Notes: generated by a model from the sequence alone, not told the origin. A stretch of 64,000 nt of DNA from Cryptomeria japonica (GCF_030272615.1 NC_081405.1:159112317-159176316), one strand, 5' to 3'. Shown: positions 11,110 through 23,337, counted from the stretch's first letter. Numbers and translations: made by a program.

Positions 11110-12740
11110 GTGAGTGACCGTATGTTTTCATTGTGAGTCAGTATTTTAAAGATTTAATCGGTATTGTCTTCAACTGCAAAAATGAATGAATATATGGCCT
11201 CTATACACGCATTTTTATAAATTTGTATAATTATCTTTAGGGTTTCTCCAAGTTCAGCAAACTCTGTAGACAAACAAATTGCTCGAGAAAAGTTAAGTGG
11301 AGGATTGCTGATTTGATACACTTTTTTTTCATGGAAGATAAATAAGAAGTCTTAAATTAAGTCTATACTGAAAGATAAATCTTGAAAGTTTGTTTTGCTT
11401 ATCAAAATTATGTTCCGGCATTACATATTTATCAGACATTTGAATGTTTTGCACCAAATGCCTAATTTTAAATTTCTTTGCTGGGAAGATTGGCCGTGCC
11501 AGCTGATATAAAACTAAAATTTGAAGTTTTCCATAAGTACATGCCGAAATGCTTAATTTCCCCTTAGCCTATGTAATTCCCTCTTAACCTATTTAAATTC
11601 CCACAGGCTAACCAGGATGTTTTTTTGATAGTTAGGTTGTGGGATTAGGTCCACCCCCTATATAGCAACAAATGAGAATGAAGATAACAGCAGCTTCAGT
11701 GTAGTATGCTGCCCTGTTTTGTCTTTAGTATTTTTTGTTTTCTTTGCTTGCGTTTTGAGAAAGTTTGATAGAAAAGATAGAAGATGGGAGGAGCAGACAT
11801 ATAATGCAATAGATACAGGTGTATAACAACAACTAATAATGAAATAGAATGCAATTTTTAATGCTTATAATCAGCTATATTCTGAAAGTACATTGTGGAA
11901 ATGAAACTGAAGATACCCAGATGGGTAAATATGATTACAACATTAAATTGACATACCCATTTACTGGTAATGAGAAATAATATACTGCAGTAGCAATGAC
12001 CAACAAAATTGATGCCCAAAAACCCTAGGCGTCTCTCACAAAGTCCTCCAACTGGGACAGCTTGTTGAAGCAAGGCCAAACAACATTTCAAGTGCCACAA
12101 AATAGCAGATTGTCACCTTCAAACCCCAATCACCCAGCTCTAAAAGTCTCATGTCCAACCAAGAAGTGGCACGGGCAGCCCAAAGAAGGTATGGCCAACT
12201 TTGAGGGAGGTACGACCAGCAATTAATAAAGCATGGACAACAAAAACTCCCTTCACTCTTCCTCAATCAGCAAATTGTGAATATACTCTCTAAATCTGCA
12301 ACTCTGTACTGCGAAGATGTCCAAATCAAATCACCATTAAAGTTTCAGTTTGATTTATATATGAAACCACCAAAATCCTTCAAATTGTGTCTTTCAACAA
12401 TGCAAAAGATGTTGCCTGTAAGGGATTTTGTCCTCACAAACCCTGAGAAGAACAGTCTCCTCCAAGAACAAGAACAATGTCAAATATCAAATCTAGCATG
12501 AGCAAAATGAAAATCAAAGCTCCCTTTACTGCCTCCAAAAAAGGTTTGACCCTTTCTGGAGTGAGTTTGGACAACTTATCTAAAACTTACTATTTTTAGT
12601 AATTGTTAGTTTGGACACCGTTTGGTAAGTCGGGAGTTTTGGCTAACTTAATATTTTTAACAGTTACTATTTATAGTAACCACCATTTTTGGTAGTTGGT
12701 AATAACTTCAGCCTTCTCTCAGCTTCAGTATGCAGCATCT
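11110..12740. other. Intron 1, proximal part without recognised gene
   Basis: AT-rich DNA with no domain or bounded element that I can identify. Short open frames on both strands at 11858-12501 have no protein-like features. Confidence 0.45.
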
Positions 12741-12743
12741 TCA

Positions 12744-13246
12744 ATTTCAGGGCTTTGGGCAGTTCTTGCTATTTTTAGTAAGTACTATTTTTAGCACCTG
12801 GTCTTGGTCTCAATTTTGTCCTCACTTCCAGAACAGAGGTTTCCAGTTTGGTCTTGGTGAGCTAAAATGCTTTTTCCAGGGTTATTTAATTTATTTCCTA
12901 AGTTTTTATAGAGTCTTTTTATAAGGTGAACACCCCTTGTGTTCCTAGTAGCACAAAGTTGTTTTAAAAAAAAAGGCCCAGTTATAAAGTGAAATATGTT
13001 TTATTTTTTAAAGAATGAGGCCTTCAATATTTTGGACTTCACATTGGGAAACTAAGAAGTGATTTTATTTAATCCCACATGGCTTGGTGAAGAGGGTTGA
13101 ACGTCTTGGGAATGATATAAAAGCAAATTTGTGGAGCTCATTCCTTATGCTTGGTTGGAAATTTTTTAGAGTTTGTTTGGTGGAGATTATTTCTCAGAGG
13201 TTTGTGAGGACGAAACCCCTCATGAGAAACATTTTTCACGCTGTTG
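12744..13246 (+). repeat. Left copy of a ~500-bp direct repeat flanking the hAT nest
   Basis: This stretch, from ATTTCAGGGCTTTGGG to TTCACGCTGTTG, is highly similar to 31797-32299, with few substitutions and small indels by eye. Shared landmarks include CACCCCTTGTGTTCCTAGTA, TTCACATTGGGA and CCACATGGCTTGGTGAAGAG. The left copy stops where the hAT terminal repeat begins. Confidence 0.8.
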
Positions 13247-13751
13247 GGCGAACCTAGGCGCTGACCTGGGCGAATCCAAGCACGGGGCTAGGTTAAGTCA
13301 CAATAAAGTGATTTTAAACATTAAAAAATTAATTTTTTTTTGCCTTTTTAAAGCAAAAAACCCTAATCCGCCCCTTGTTAAATACATTTGAGACCCAAAA
13401 CAACTTCATTTGCTCATCTATTCTCTCTTGGTTTCATTTTGACATTTTGAAGGGCAAGTGATTATTTTCGGAGGAGATTGTTTGTGGAGTGCTTGAGGAA
13501 GGTGGAGAGCTTGCACAAAGGAGATTCAAGCACTTTAAGGTAAGCATTTATCCCTATTCTTTGATCTTTTAACGAATTTTTTCAAGTTTTTTTAATTTTT
13601 TTTTTTAATAGAAAAAGATAAACAAGTTCTATTATTTTTTATAACTTTTTTTCATACTTACATTATCTTTTACATTGTGTAATCTTGTATTTTTTAATTT
13701 TTTTTTTTTAATTTGAAAATGTTCAATTTCTTATAATAGCAAAAAAACAAA

Positions 13752-14916
13752 ATGGCAACAAGTTTGAGTTTAGTGGGTGGGGGTTACAAGACTCAAAAAC
13801 CAAAAATTTAAAATTGATAAGAGGATTTCCTTTATGGAATTATACTACAAAGCATCAACAACTTCCAGGAGGTGGGGGATATGAATGGACTTGTAATTTT
13901 TGTAAAACCAATAATAGGTGCTCGTATTATTGAGTGAGACGTCACTTTTGTGGCCCCGCTGGTAAAGGGATTAAAATGTGGGTAGGGCCAGATGAGAAAG
14001 GGTTGTCTGCAACACAAATAGCAGCATTCATTAGAGAACAAGAAGACATTGATCAAGCTATAGCAAGAGAAAAACTAAGAGCCAATCCATCTGCAAACAA
14101 AACACCAATGACTTTATCTGATGATGATACACTACCAAAAAAGGCTCCCCATCACCCTTTCTTGGATATACCCGCTATGCAAGATGAAGCTGAAGTAGAA
14201 AATTCCCTTCTTTCTCGCAAAAGAGGCCCATTGGAGAAAGCATTCAAAATGAAATCAAGAGATATTGCAGAGCAAAAAATTGCACGTTGCCTCTATGCCA
14301 ATGGTCTTCCTTTCAACTTGGTAAGATCACCATATTGGCGGGAGGTGGTGACGACAATCAATAATGCACCTACTGGTTTCACAAGTCTTGGGTATGAAAA
14401 GGTGCACACAACCTTATTGGCAAGAGAGAAAAATTTTGTAGACCAATCATTGAAACCGATTAGAGATTCTTGGGGTGAATTAGGTGTTTCTATTGTTTCT
14501 GATGGATGGAAGGATGGCAAAAACCACCCATTGATAAATGTTATTACAATGTCCCCCGAAGAGGCAATGTTTTTGAGGGCAGTTGATTGTGAGGGGCAGC
14601 TCAAAGATGCAAAATTCATTTCCAGAATCCTCTTTGATTGCATAGATATGGTGGGACATGAAAATGTTGTCCAAGTCATCACAAACAATGCAAAGGTTTG
14701 TAGGGCTGTAGGTGCTTTGGTTGAGCAAAGATATTCACTCATTTTTTGGACACCATGCACCATACACTCCCTCAACTTGGTGATGCAAACAATTGGCACT
14801 CAAATAGAGTGGGTGAAGGATATCTACCAAGAGGGTGAGGAGATCCAAATGTTTGTGACAAACGACCATATGTCACAAGCTATTTTTAGGAGCTTCTCGA
14901 GGTTGGAATTGCTGAA
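13752..14916 (+). pseudogene. hAT-B transposase exon 1 (BED finger and DUF659)
   Basis: After a frame break near 13810, a BED-type zinc finger follows: TCNFCKTN, then a stop at 13930-13932, then VRRHFCGPAGKGIKMW. The DUF659-type region comes next: ARCLYANGLPFNLVRSPYW, then SIVSDGWKD and TPCTIHSLNLVMQTIGT, the transposase segment with the first catalytic aspartate and the CxxH block. The open frame from 13934 runs about 330 codons to a GTAAAT donor at 14917. Plant hAT transposases are usually 600-750 residues in a few exons, so this is the N-terminal half. The one nonsense codon and one frameshift indicate recent death. Confidence 0.8.
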
Positions 14917-15011
14917 GGTAAATTTAATTTATCTATTTAATTTTATTTATGCCATGTTTAATTTTATTTTATATTTTTTAAAATGTGTTATTGACATATG
15001 TTTTACATGAA

Positions 15012-15016
15012 CCTAG
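15012..15016. repeat. Target-site duplication of the outer copia (left)
   Basis: CCTAG, identical to 30200-30204. In the uninterrupted hAT gene this pentamer contains the AG splice acceptor of intron 1. Confidence 0.9.
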
Positions 15017-15072
15017 TGTTGATGTTTGTAGCTATGATCGAATTCCTTCTATGGGCCGATATAGCTAATATA

Positions 15073-15104
15073 ATTGTCTAATTGGCCTATCGGCCTTAGA
15101 CAAT
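15073..15104 (+). repeat. LTR hairpin 1, outer copia 5' LTR
   Basis: Outer arms ATTGTCTAA (15073-15081) and TTAGACAAT (15096-15104), then a 2-nt bulge (TT), inner arms GGCC/GGCC and loop TATC. The same fold with different outer arms is at 40706-40736. Confidence 0.85.
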
Positions 15105-15769
15105 CATAGATCCGAAATTATATGTTTATAACCACATATTGATTTAAAAGGTGTGACTTATATAAGAAATATAATATGGTTAGTTAGTGGTTTGTTAAGT
15201 GGCGCCCAAACTTAGTATGCCTCCTCCTTGTATAAGTCGTGTTCCTTCATAAAGGGCCGACTCTTGGTGAAAGGGTGCAACACATATATATGCATAAGGT
15301 TCAGTCTCATTCAGGATGATGAATTGAATAGAAGGGAAAAAGCAACTCGTCTACATCTACAGCCTGTGCATTGACATCTACAGCCCGTGCATTGTCTAAG
15401 CAGATCGCTTTCTTATATTGCAAATTGAACACAATATATGTGTAGACCGAGTATTAGCAGAGCTGTGCGAATTCATTAGCAGAGTAGATTGAAGGCAAGG
15501 CAGATCATACACATATGAGAAGAAGCAGATTGTATATTACCTGAAGTGCAGATCGAACACATATCATTGTGGCCAGATTAATCAATGATTACATTGCAGA
15601 GTTATTTGAGGAGAAGTCCGAATCAACTGCCTTGTACATTCGGCTTCTTACAACAGTTCAGTTTGTATCTCCTTCAGTCTAAAGTAACTGGATCCATCTA
15701 TAAGCTTCAAGGAGTGAAGCAATTCACATTGGTCTTTGTACTTGATCATTGTAACAACATCTTGCTGTT

Positions 15770-15772
<3 letters not shown>

Positions 15773-15815
<43 letters not shown>
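15773..15815. repeat. (AT)n microsatellite in LTR
   Basis: About 21 TA repeats. The matching site of the 3' LTR (30017-30038) has about 11. Confidence 0.9.
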
Positions 15816-15818
<3 letters not shown>

Positions 15819-15976
15819 GATATAATTTCCGTGCTCGGGGGAGACGATAACAATATATCGTCTATGGTTGGGAGTGCAACAATGATGTGAATCATTGCCC
15901 GTGGTTAATCGAGCACACCCTATGATTACTGTGCATGGTCATCTTCTTGTGATCCTAGTATTGTAACAATTCAACA

Positions 15977-15991
15977 TGGTATCAGAGTAGG
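15977..15991 (+). other. Primer-binding site of the outer copia (initiator tRNA-Met)
   Basis: TGGTATCAGAGTAGG directly follows the 5' LTR and is complementary to the 3' end of initiator tRNA-Met, the usual primer for plant copia elements. Confidence 0.9.
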
Positions 15992-17020
15992 TTCTTGAAG
16001 GGCTGTTGCTCAGTTAGTGCATCCCCTCTGTCTTGAGGAAGAGCTTGAGCTTAAGAGTGGAAAGATATGACAGGGGATAAAAATCATCTTTAGCCTGGGA
16101 AACTCTGCAGATTTGCATCTGTCGATGGCAACTGAAATATGAGATCAGGACCTTCATTGGATGAAAGAACCAAACTAATCAGATAAGTCTTCTACCTACT
16201 ACCACATTTATTTGATAGTATATGGTGCATTGCTTATGCTAATGTTATTTATCTATTGTATGCTTTGGACTTATGGTTGCCTTCCTGTTCATAAGACTAG
16301 ATCTGCCCATGTGTAAGATTGAGTCTTGTAGCCCATAGCTATGATTACATACAATTCAAGACATCTAATTTATCATTATCATAAGCTATGTTTAACAACA
16401 GATTATTACAAATTTACAAGTGTATGTGCAAGTGCATGTGTGATTGCAGGGGACACTTGAAGACCTTAGTAGTTAAGGCTTAACTGCTGTTATACTGCTT
16501 GCAAGGGTTGCAAGTTTATCCAAAGCAAGATGGAGCTTGGATAATGAGATGAGTATTTTTCTTGGTTATTATCTCTTGAGTATTACTTTTATTTGCTTGT
16601 CGTAGTCAACCTCTTATCTGTATTCCTATATGTACTATAAAAGTTATGCTCTTGTTCTTTTCCTTGACCCTCGGGGACGGGTTTTTGCAAAAAAAAGAAG
16701 AACGATACATTAGGAATGCTGCTGAGGCATTTGTGCAGGTAATGGCAGCATCGAGGATTACAAAGCAAAATCGAGACAAGAGGGCTCTCCTAGTAAGAGG
16801 GAGTGGACTTCGAAGGGTATGCTTCTGTGACAGAGGGAGCAGCTAGAGGATCTGCTTCAATTGATTTTTGAGGATCTTGGTCATATTTGTTCAGAGGGAG
16901 TGGACCATGTCAAGATGGTTTCTCTAGTGATCAGTAGTCGGAGGACTCTATGATTCATGGATGGAGTCCCATGTGTGTAGGCTGGAAGGTTTTATGCTGT
17001 CACCTAGGTCGTGATATTCC
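15992..17020 (+). other. Outer copia leader and scrambled gag/pol region
   Basis: No intact frame. The region between the primer site and the first readable reverse transcriptase block is about 1 kb, where about 3 kb of gag, protease, integrase and RT is expected. Most of the coding region is therefore deleted or too decayed to read. Confidence 0.55.
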
Positions 17021-17024
17021 TGGA

Positions 17025-17740
17025 TAGATGGATACTTGGTGAACTTGGGATTCACCAAGAGTGATGCAGACTTCAACCTTTACATAAAGGTTGTTGATGG
17101 TGAGGCATTGATTTTGGTCCTTTATGTTGATGACTTATTTCTCATTGGGGCAGAGAAGCTCATCATTTAGTGTCGAGGGGAGTTAGCCTTTGAATTTGAG
17201 ATGAAGGATCTTGGCCTTATGTACTAATTCCTGGATTGGAAGTTTGGCAGAAGACCGCATGAGATCTTCTTGAGTCAGGGGAAGTACACTATAGACATCC
17301 TGAAGAGATTTGGCATGATGGACTGTAAGTCCATGTCTACGCTGATGGATATAATTCTGGAGAAGTTGAGCGAGTTTGCTTCCAATTCAGATCTGGTAGA
17401 TTCCTCTATGTATTGTCAGTTGATTAGATCATTAATGTATTTGGTCAACACCAGACCACATATCTACTTTGCAGTGAGTACTCTCAGTAAGTTCATGTGT
17501 GAACCAAGATAGATTCATTGGGTTGCAGCTTGTGTGGGAGCTCGTGAAGTAGTGTGGCTTGAGAAGCTCCTTGCAGGATTGTTTGTACAATCATTGGAGC
17601 CTACAGTTATTCATTGTGATAACCAAAGTTGTGTGAAAGCTTTCTGTCAATCCTGTGTTTCATGACAGAACAAAGCATGTGGAGATCAAGTATTACTATG
17701 TTAGAGACATGGTGGAAAGGAATGCTATTCAGTCGAGATA
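17025..17740 (+). pseudogene. Outer copia reverse transcriptase/RNase H, first part
   Basis: Translation gives ALILVLYVDDLFLIG at about 17105-17147 (the YVDD catalytic box), EFEMKDLGLMY, then SQGKYTIDILKRFGMMDCKS and LMYLVNTRPHIYFAVSTLSK. A roughly 100-residue gap follows near 17525, then CVGAREVVWLEKLLAGLF and HVEIKYYYVRDMVER. This order is the end of copia RT and the RNase H domain, with an internal deletion removing the RNase H core. In-frame stops occur (for example 17170, 17226). The frame is cut at 17740 by the inner copia and resumes at 24120. Confidence 0.85.
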
Positions 17741-18524
17741 TGTTAGTTTTAAGCAATCAGATGTTAATCTTAAATAACCAGGTTATAACAGAACAGTAAC
17801 AACAATGAAAACACAAGACAAGACACACCAATACCCTAGGTAAACCTCCCTCTTAGAGGTGAAAACCCCAGCCACAAAGTACAATATGTATTATCTCAAA
17901 TGTAGGCAATTACAAGGCAAGTGAACTTATCTCAGACTGCTGTCCAATCAGCAGGTTAGCAGATCTGAATTTCTCTTTATATAACAATGAAGATTGCAGC
18001 CCTTATCAGCAACAGATGACTAAGGAAGATCACCATCTAATTCGCACAAGGCGAGTCTTCATTAACTTCGCAAGATGATCTTGATAGCATCACCTAACAA
18101 CCAGCCTTAATAACTTCACACAGTAGATGAGAAGCAAGTTCGCACAAGAGAGAGAGAGAGATCGCCAATATTGGAGAGCATATTACATGTGATGAAGAAG
18201 ATGATAATGACTTCATTTGCTATTGGTTTTATATCCAACCTTTGGCACCAATACCCCTAGTCGGCTTGCTTATTTATTTATATAAATTGCATTTTTATTT
18301 TACAAGTTACATTTACTTGCCTCCACGTTACATGTTTGGGTCTAGCCCAAAATTACATTTGCTTGCCTCCACGTTACATGTTTGGGTCCAGCCCAAGAAT
18401 ACATTTATTTGTCTCCATGTTACATGATTGGGTCTAGCCCGAATTACATGAGAGATAATACATTTGTCTTTGACAACATTAAAGTGCAATAGTCAGGTAT
18501 CCGAGCTAGCTATTAATTTCAACT
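17741..18524 (-). repeat. 3' LTR of the inner copia
   Basis: Starts TGTTAGTTTTAAG and ends TTTCAACT; the final base is changed from the A seen in the other LTR. Three tandem ~50-bp units at about 18300-18450 each carry CACGTTACATG and a TTGGG...CCCAA foldback. Confidence 0.9.
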
Positions 18525-18830
18525 CTCCCTCTTAGCTAGAGAGGATATCTGCCACTTGTCATGACCCATTCATGACTTTCATCTTGCATTGCCCGCAAGG
18601 ATGAATGTATAGTACACCTGCAATAAAACACATAAATATCATGAACTCATTTCATGATGTCCATCTTGCATTGTCTGCAGAGGGTGGAAGAGGTCTTACA
18701 CCTCAACCTTCTCCCAGAGAAGGATACAATGTCACCTTGCAGCCCGCAGAGGGTGACTCCACCTTACATTGCCCGCAGAGGGTGGAGGGTGTAAACTAAA
18801 TTACATCACTAAGATTGAGACTCCCTCTCA
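18525..18830 (-). other. Inner copia polypurine tract and pre-PPT repeat region
   Basis: CTCCCTCTTAGCTAGAGAG right after the LTR is, on the minus strand, CTCTAGCTAAGAGGGAG, the polypurine tract that primes plus-strand synthesis. Beyond it, several diverged copies of a CCCGCAGAGGGTGGA motif (minus: TCCACCCTCTGCGGG) occur at about 18590-18792. Related motifs precede the PPT in the other two copia families of this window. Confidence 0.75.
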
Positions 18831-19690
18831 ATCAATGCCGCGTTCTCCACAATTCCAAGCTTTTCTTTGAAGTACTCAAACTTCACTCGAGCTAGAGGCT
18901 TGGTGAGAACATCTGAAACCTATTCATCAGTGCTGATATATTTCAGCTGGATGGCACCTTTTTGTGCCATATCACGAACATAGTGATAATGAGTTTCCAT
19001 GTGTTTTGACCTGTCATGAAACACGGGATTATTAGACATTTTAATACAACTCTAATTATCACAATAAATAACAGTGGATTCCCAAGGTTGTCCAAACAAC
19101 CCAACAAGAAGCTTGCGAAGCCAAACTGCTTCTCTAGTTGCCACACTTGAAGCAATGTATTCAGCTTCTACAGTACCCAATGCAACTGAGGACTGTTTCC
19201 TACTGGCCCAAGAGATCATAGCGGAACCCAAGTTGAAACAGATTCCTAAAGTGCTTTTCCTATTAGTAACACTTCCGGCCCAATCAGAATCAGAGTAGCC
19301 TTCCAAATTGATTACTGTGTTGATTGGATACTTCAGTCCATAGCCAACTGTTCCACACAAGTATCTCAGGATGTGCTTGGCTGCCACCAAGTGAACATGC
19401 TTTGACTGGTTCATGAATTGGCTAAGTGCACTCATTGCATAGCAAATATTTGGTCTAGTGTTGACTAGATACATCAAGGATCCAATCAACTGCTTGTACT
19501 CTGAAGGATCTGCAAAGTCAGAGTTAGTTGCAAAAATACTCAACTTCTTCAAGTTAGTTTCCAGAGGAGTAGACATAGGTTTACAATCCATCATACCAAA
19601 TCTTTTCAATATATCAATAGTATATTTTCCTTGACTTAGAATACTTTCATTAGGTCTTTGCCACACTTCTAACCCTAGAAAGTAATGCAT
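18812..19690 (-). pseudogene. Inner copia RNase H region
   Basis: The minus-strand frame from 19690 down reads MHYFLGLEVWQRPNESILSQ, then LMYLVNTRPNICYAMSALSQ, EGYSDSDWAG and SVALGTVEAEYIA, then ATREAVWLRKLL and VIYCDN. The DSDWAG, EAEY and YCDN blocks hold the acidic residues of the copia RNase H site. After an amber stop at about 19052 (where a Q would be expected, YCDN-Q-SC) the frame continues as FHDRSKHMETHYHYVRDM and LTKPLARVKFEYFKEKLG, with another amber at about 18915. It would degrade the RNA strand of the RNA/DNA hybrid. Non-functional. Confidence 0.88.
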
Positions 19691-20178
19691 TAACCTAGAT
19701 CCTTCATTACAAATTCAGTAGCTAATTCTTTCTTACACCTAATGATGAGACTATCTTCACCAGTTAGAAATAATACCAAATCTTTACAATCCATCATACC
19801 AAATCTTTTCAATATATCAATAGTATATTTTCCTTGACTTAAAATACTTTCATTAGGTCTTTGCCACACTTCTAACCCTAGAAAGTAATGCATTAACCTA
19901 GATCCTTCATTTCAAATTCAGTAGCTAATTCTTTCTTACACCTAATGATGAGACTATCTTCACCAGTTAGAAATAATACCAAATCTTTACAATCCATCAT
20001 ACCAAATCTTTTCAATATATCAATAGTATATTTTCTTTGACTTAGAATACTTTCATTAGGTCTTTGCCACACTTCTAACCCTAGAAAGTAATGCATTAAC
20101 CTAGATCCTTCATTTCAAATTCAGTAGCTAATTCTTTCTTACACCTAATGATGAGACTATCTTCACCAGTTAGAAATA
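19573..20178 (-). repeat. 203-bp tandem triplication within inner copia pol
   Basis: Two extra copies (19691-19893 and 19894-20096) of a 203-bp unit spanning the RT/RNase H junction lie beside the parental sequence. Copies are nearly identical, differing by single bases such as GTAATGAAG against GAAATGAAG. Each copy carries the same TAATG overlap, where the upstream frame stops and a downstream ATG begins. Confidence 0.92.
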
Positions 20179-21118
20179 AATCATCCACATATAAAACCAG
20201 AATTAGCATTTCACCATTAAATACTTTAAAGTAAATGTTAGGATCAACATCATTCTTATAAAACCCTAAACTAACTAAGTACTTATCAATTCTTTCATAC
20301 CAAGCTCTAGGAGCTTGCTTGAGGCCGTAGAGAGCTTTCTTCAGTTTGCACATATGAGTTTCTCTATTATGAATCTCATAACCTTTAGGTTGTTCAATAT
20401 AGACTTCTTCCTCAATAACACCATTAAGGAAAGCAGTCTTTACATCCATCTGATATAACTTCCAACCTTTGGCTACATCAATAGCTATAATAGTTCTAAT
20501 GGAAGTATATCTAGCAACAGGAGCAAATGTTTTTTCATAATCTATGCCTTCCTTTTGAGAAAAACCATGAGCTACAAATCTAGCTTTATATTTCTCTATA
20601 CTACCATCAACAGCATGTTTAATTTTAAACAACCATTTGGAAGAAACAACAGACTTACCTTTAGGTCTAGGCACAATATCCCAGACATCATTCTTGATGA
20701 TGGATTGATACTCTTCGTCCATAGCTAACTTCCATGCTTGCTAGTTCATAGCTTCTTCTATGCTGGATGGTTCAGCCCCAATGATATTGCACATCATTGC
20801 AACATAGTTGGAGAGCTTCCGAGGTCTCTTAGTTTCTCTGAAAGTGCCACTAGGAGCTGCAAACTTTTCTGCATCTTGAATTGTGCTTCTAACCCAAATT
20901 GGTCTTTTCTTGCTAACTACAATATCTCTAGGTCCATCAGTTAACCAGAGGCTTAGGAGAATCATCATGCTCAATAGGTTCGGGAGGCTCAATAGACTCC
21001 CTCTGAATCTTAGGGTTAGTATCAATATCCATATTTTGATTATCATTAACTTCTTTATCATTATCAACAAGAGAACCTTTAGATTTCTTGAAAGCAATAT
21101 TTTCTTCAAAGGTGACAT
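20096..21118 (-). pseudogene. Inner copia reverse transcriptase
   Basis: The open frame 20722-20096 reads KSVVSSKWLFKIKHAVDGSI, KARFVAHGFSQKEGIDY, YQMDVKTAFLNGVIEEEVYI, LKKALYGLKQAPRAWYERID and LILVLYVDDLFLTG. These are the ordered copia RT blocks (QMDVKTAFLNG holds the first catalytic Asp, YVDD the other two). Upstream, 21118-20741 carries the N-terminal linker, ending IEEAMN before an amber stop at about 20741. The frame ends in MKDLG-stop by a one-base loss relative to the outer copia, which reads MKDLGLMY. Otherwise well preserved. Confidence 0.9.
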
Positions 21119-21124
21119 CCCTAC

Positions 21125-22354
21125 TTACCTCAATATCCTTTGACCGGGAATGTAGATGCGAAATGCCTTGGAAGATTCACTATATCCAACAAGGATACCC
21201 TTCTTCCCGGAAGGCTCTAACTTAGTCCTCTTTTCCTTTGGCACATGAACATAGACAGGACTTCCAAAGATTCTTAGGTGGCTGATATCTGGTTTGACTC
21301 CAGTGAAAGCTTCCTCGGGAGTTATGTTCTTTAGGACATGGTGAGGGCATCTATTCTGAATGTACACTGCGGTCTTGGATGCTTCATCCCATAAGAAGGT
21401 CTGTAGGTCCTGATCGTGAATCATAGCTTTGGCTGCTTCAATAATGGCTCTATTTTTTCATTCCGCTACACCATTTTGCTGAGGATTGTAGGGAATGCAG
21501 AACTCCCTCTTAATTCCTGTTTCTACACAAAAGTCATTGAAGCCACTTGAGGTGTATTCACCTCCATTGTCAGATCTTAACACTTTAATCCTTTTACCAG
21601 ACATATTTTCAGCTAGAGCTTTAAATTCTTTAAACCTACTTAACACTTCATCAGATTCTTTAGATTTTAGAAAGTAAATCCAAGTCTTTCTAGAAAAATC
21701 ATCTATAAATGTAACATAGTATAGAAATCCGCTAGGTGAAGGAATAGACATGGGTCCACATAGATCCGAATGAACAAGTGCTAATTTTTCCTTAGCTCTA
21801 CTTTCACTTTTATGAAATGGACATTTAGTGTTCTTACCTAATGCACAACCTTTGCAAGTATCATCATGAAGTTGATTAAGTTTAGGCATACATTTAACCA
21901 TCTTTTCAAGTGAAGGAAGTGCCTGATAGTGAAGATGGCCGAGCCTTCTATGCCATAGCTCGCTAGATTCAGAAGCTTCATGAATGAGTGCTTGAATGGG
22001 GTTAGCTGAAAACTTATACAAACTATCATATCTATTTCCAATAACACGAGCAGATTTAATACTAGATTTCTTAGGCCATGCAAGTACTTTACCCTTAGAA
22101 AATGCTATTTGATACCCTTTATCTTCTAGGGCAGAAATAGAAATTAAATTCCTCTTAATTCTAGGAACAAATAAAATATCACTAAGATGCAAGGACATGC
22201 CATAATCTAAATTTAAAGAAGTGCTACCAAAACCTCTTATCGAATACTGAGCATCATCACCAATTACCACATGAAGGTTGGACTCTTTCTCCATCAAGTC
22301 TGAGAGATGCTCTCGATATCCCGTGATGTGTCTAGATGCACCACTGTCTATCAA
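21125..22354 (-). pseudogene. Inner copia protease and integrase
   Basis: From 22354 leftward: MIDSGASRHITG (aspartic protease D-S/T-G-A), then LWHRRLGHLHYQ with CKGCALGK (the H-H-C-C zinc site of pre-integrase). Next come LVHSDLCGPM (first catalytic Asp), VLRSDNGGEYTS (second Asp) and YNPQQNGVAE (catalytic Glu). A TGA stop follows at about 21458 where R is expected. The frame continues as LQTFLWDEASKTAVYIQNRC and KKGILVGYSESSKAFRIYIP. Integrase joins cDNA to host DNA and protease matures the polyprotein. The DDE triad is intact but the frame is broken. Confidence 0.9.
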
Positions 22355-23254
22355 CCAAGTGTGACTATCGGTTTGCCATTGCTAGACAAGGCAGAAATGA
22401 AGAGGTAGTCTTTGTTATCCTTTGAGTTTGCAACTTCATTTAGGTTGGCCTCTCCTTGCGTGGGCGGATTCTGACATTCTTTAGCATAATGTCCAAACTT
22501 GTTGCATTTGAAGCAATAGACACATGAAAGATCCCTTGGCTTCTTCCTTGAATCGTAAGCAAGAGGTCTGAAGTCTCTTATCTCTTTTGAAGTTGTTCTT
22601 CTTCCAATGGCCTCCCTTTCTTTTAACATGTTGAGATGCAAGCACATGTTGATCTCCTCCATGAGTGCCTTTATGCATTCCTCTGGCAGCAAGGCGTGAC
22701 TCCTCTTGAATGCAATCTGACCGGAGGTGATCGAAGGAAGGGAATTCAGCTCTTCCACTTATGCTTTGAATGAATGGATCCCAAGAGTCAGGAAGACCAT
22801 TCAAAGCAATCATGACAATATCTTTGTCCACAACTTCGCTTCCAATGGCGCTGAGTTGGTCCTTCAATTCTGAAATTTTCATGAAGAAGGACATGACTGA
22901 ATCTCCTTTGCTCATTTTGACTTGAAGAAGTTGCTGCCTCAATGTAAGTGTCCGACTGATGTTGTTGATCTCATATATCCCTTCTAGATGTTTAAACATC
23001 TCTCGGGTTGTCTTCAGTTTGGAGATAACTGGAACAAGATGATCCTTCACGGAATCAATAAGGAACTTCTTTGCCTTGAGAGCATTCTTCTTGAATTGCT
23101 TTAGTTCTTCCGGATCCAAAGGTTCAGTCAAATCCTTGTCTTCCACAAATTGTAACAGCTCTAATTCTTCAAGAGCAAGGAGGACATGAACCTTCCATGA
23201 TGTAAAATTGAGGGCACCTTCAAGTATGTCCTCTACTTTCAGACCTGTAACCAT
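22351..23254 (-). pseudogene. Inner copia gag
   Basis: Starts MVTGLKVEDILEGALNFTSW at 23254 and continues through a UBN2-type gag core (LRQQLLQVKMSKGDSVMSFF, then ISELKDQLSAIG and IMIALNGLPDSWDPFI). A frameshift lies near 22600. The other frame then gives CFKCNKFGHYAKEC, a CX2CX4HX4C zinc knuckle, and leads into the protease. Gag would form the particle that packages the RNA. About 300 codons in total, normal for copia. Confidence 0.88.
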
Positions 23255-23325
23255 CTTGCAAAACTAAAAGAGAAAACTAAAAGTGAAGGACAACTAATAA
23301 TTTGATTATTTAGAATGTACCTAAA

Positions 23326-23337
23326 GCTTTGATACCA
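23326..23337 (-). other. Primer-binding site of the inner copia
   Basis: CTTTGATACCA adjoins the LTR; on the minus strand this is TGGTATCAAAG, complementary to initiator tRNA-Met. Confidence 0.88.

Larger units (their letters stand above)
15017..15976 (+). repeat. 5' LTR of the outer copia
   Basis: 960 bp, TG...CA. It matches 25171-25695 plus 29812-30199. It contains a hairpin at 15073-15104, a hairpin at 15843-15862 and an (AT)n run at about 15773-15815 that is longer than in the 3' LTR. Substitutions between the two LTRs are few and scattered, so the insertion is moderately young. Confidence 0.92.

Noticed and set aside
14293..14799. 168-codon open frame on the minus strand
   Set aside because: It is the antisense shadow of the hAT-B transposase exon 1, whose plus-strand frame has real domain motifs.
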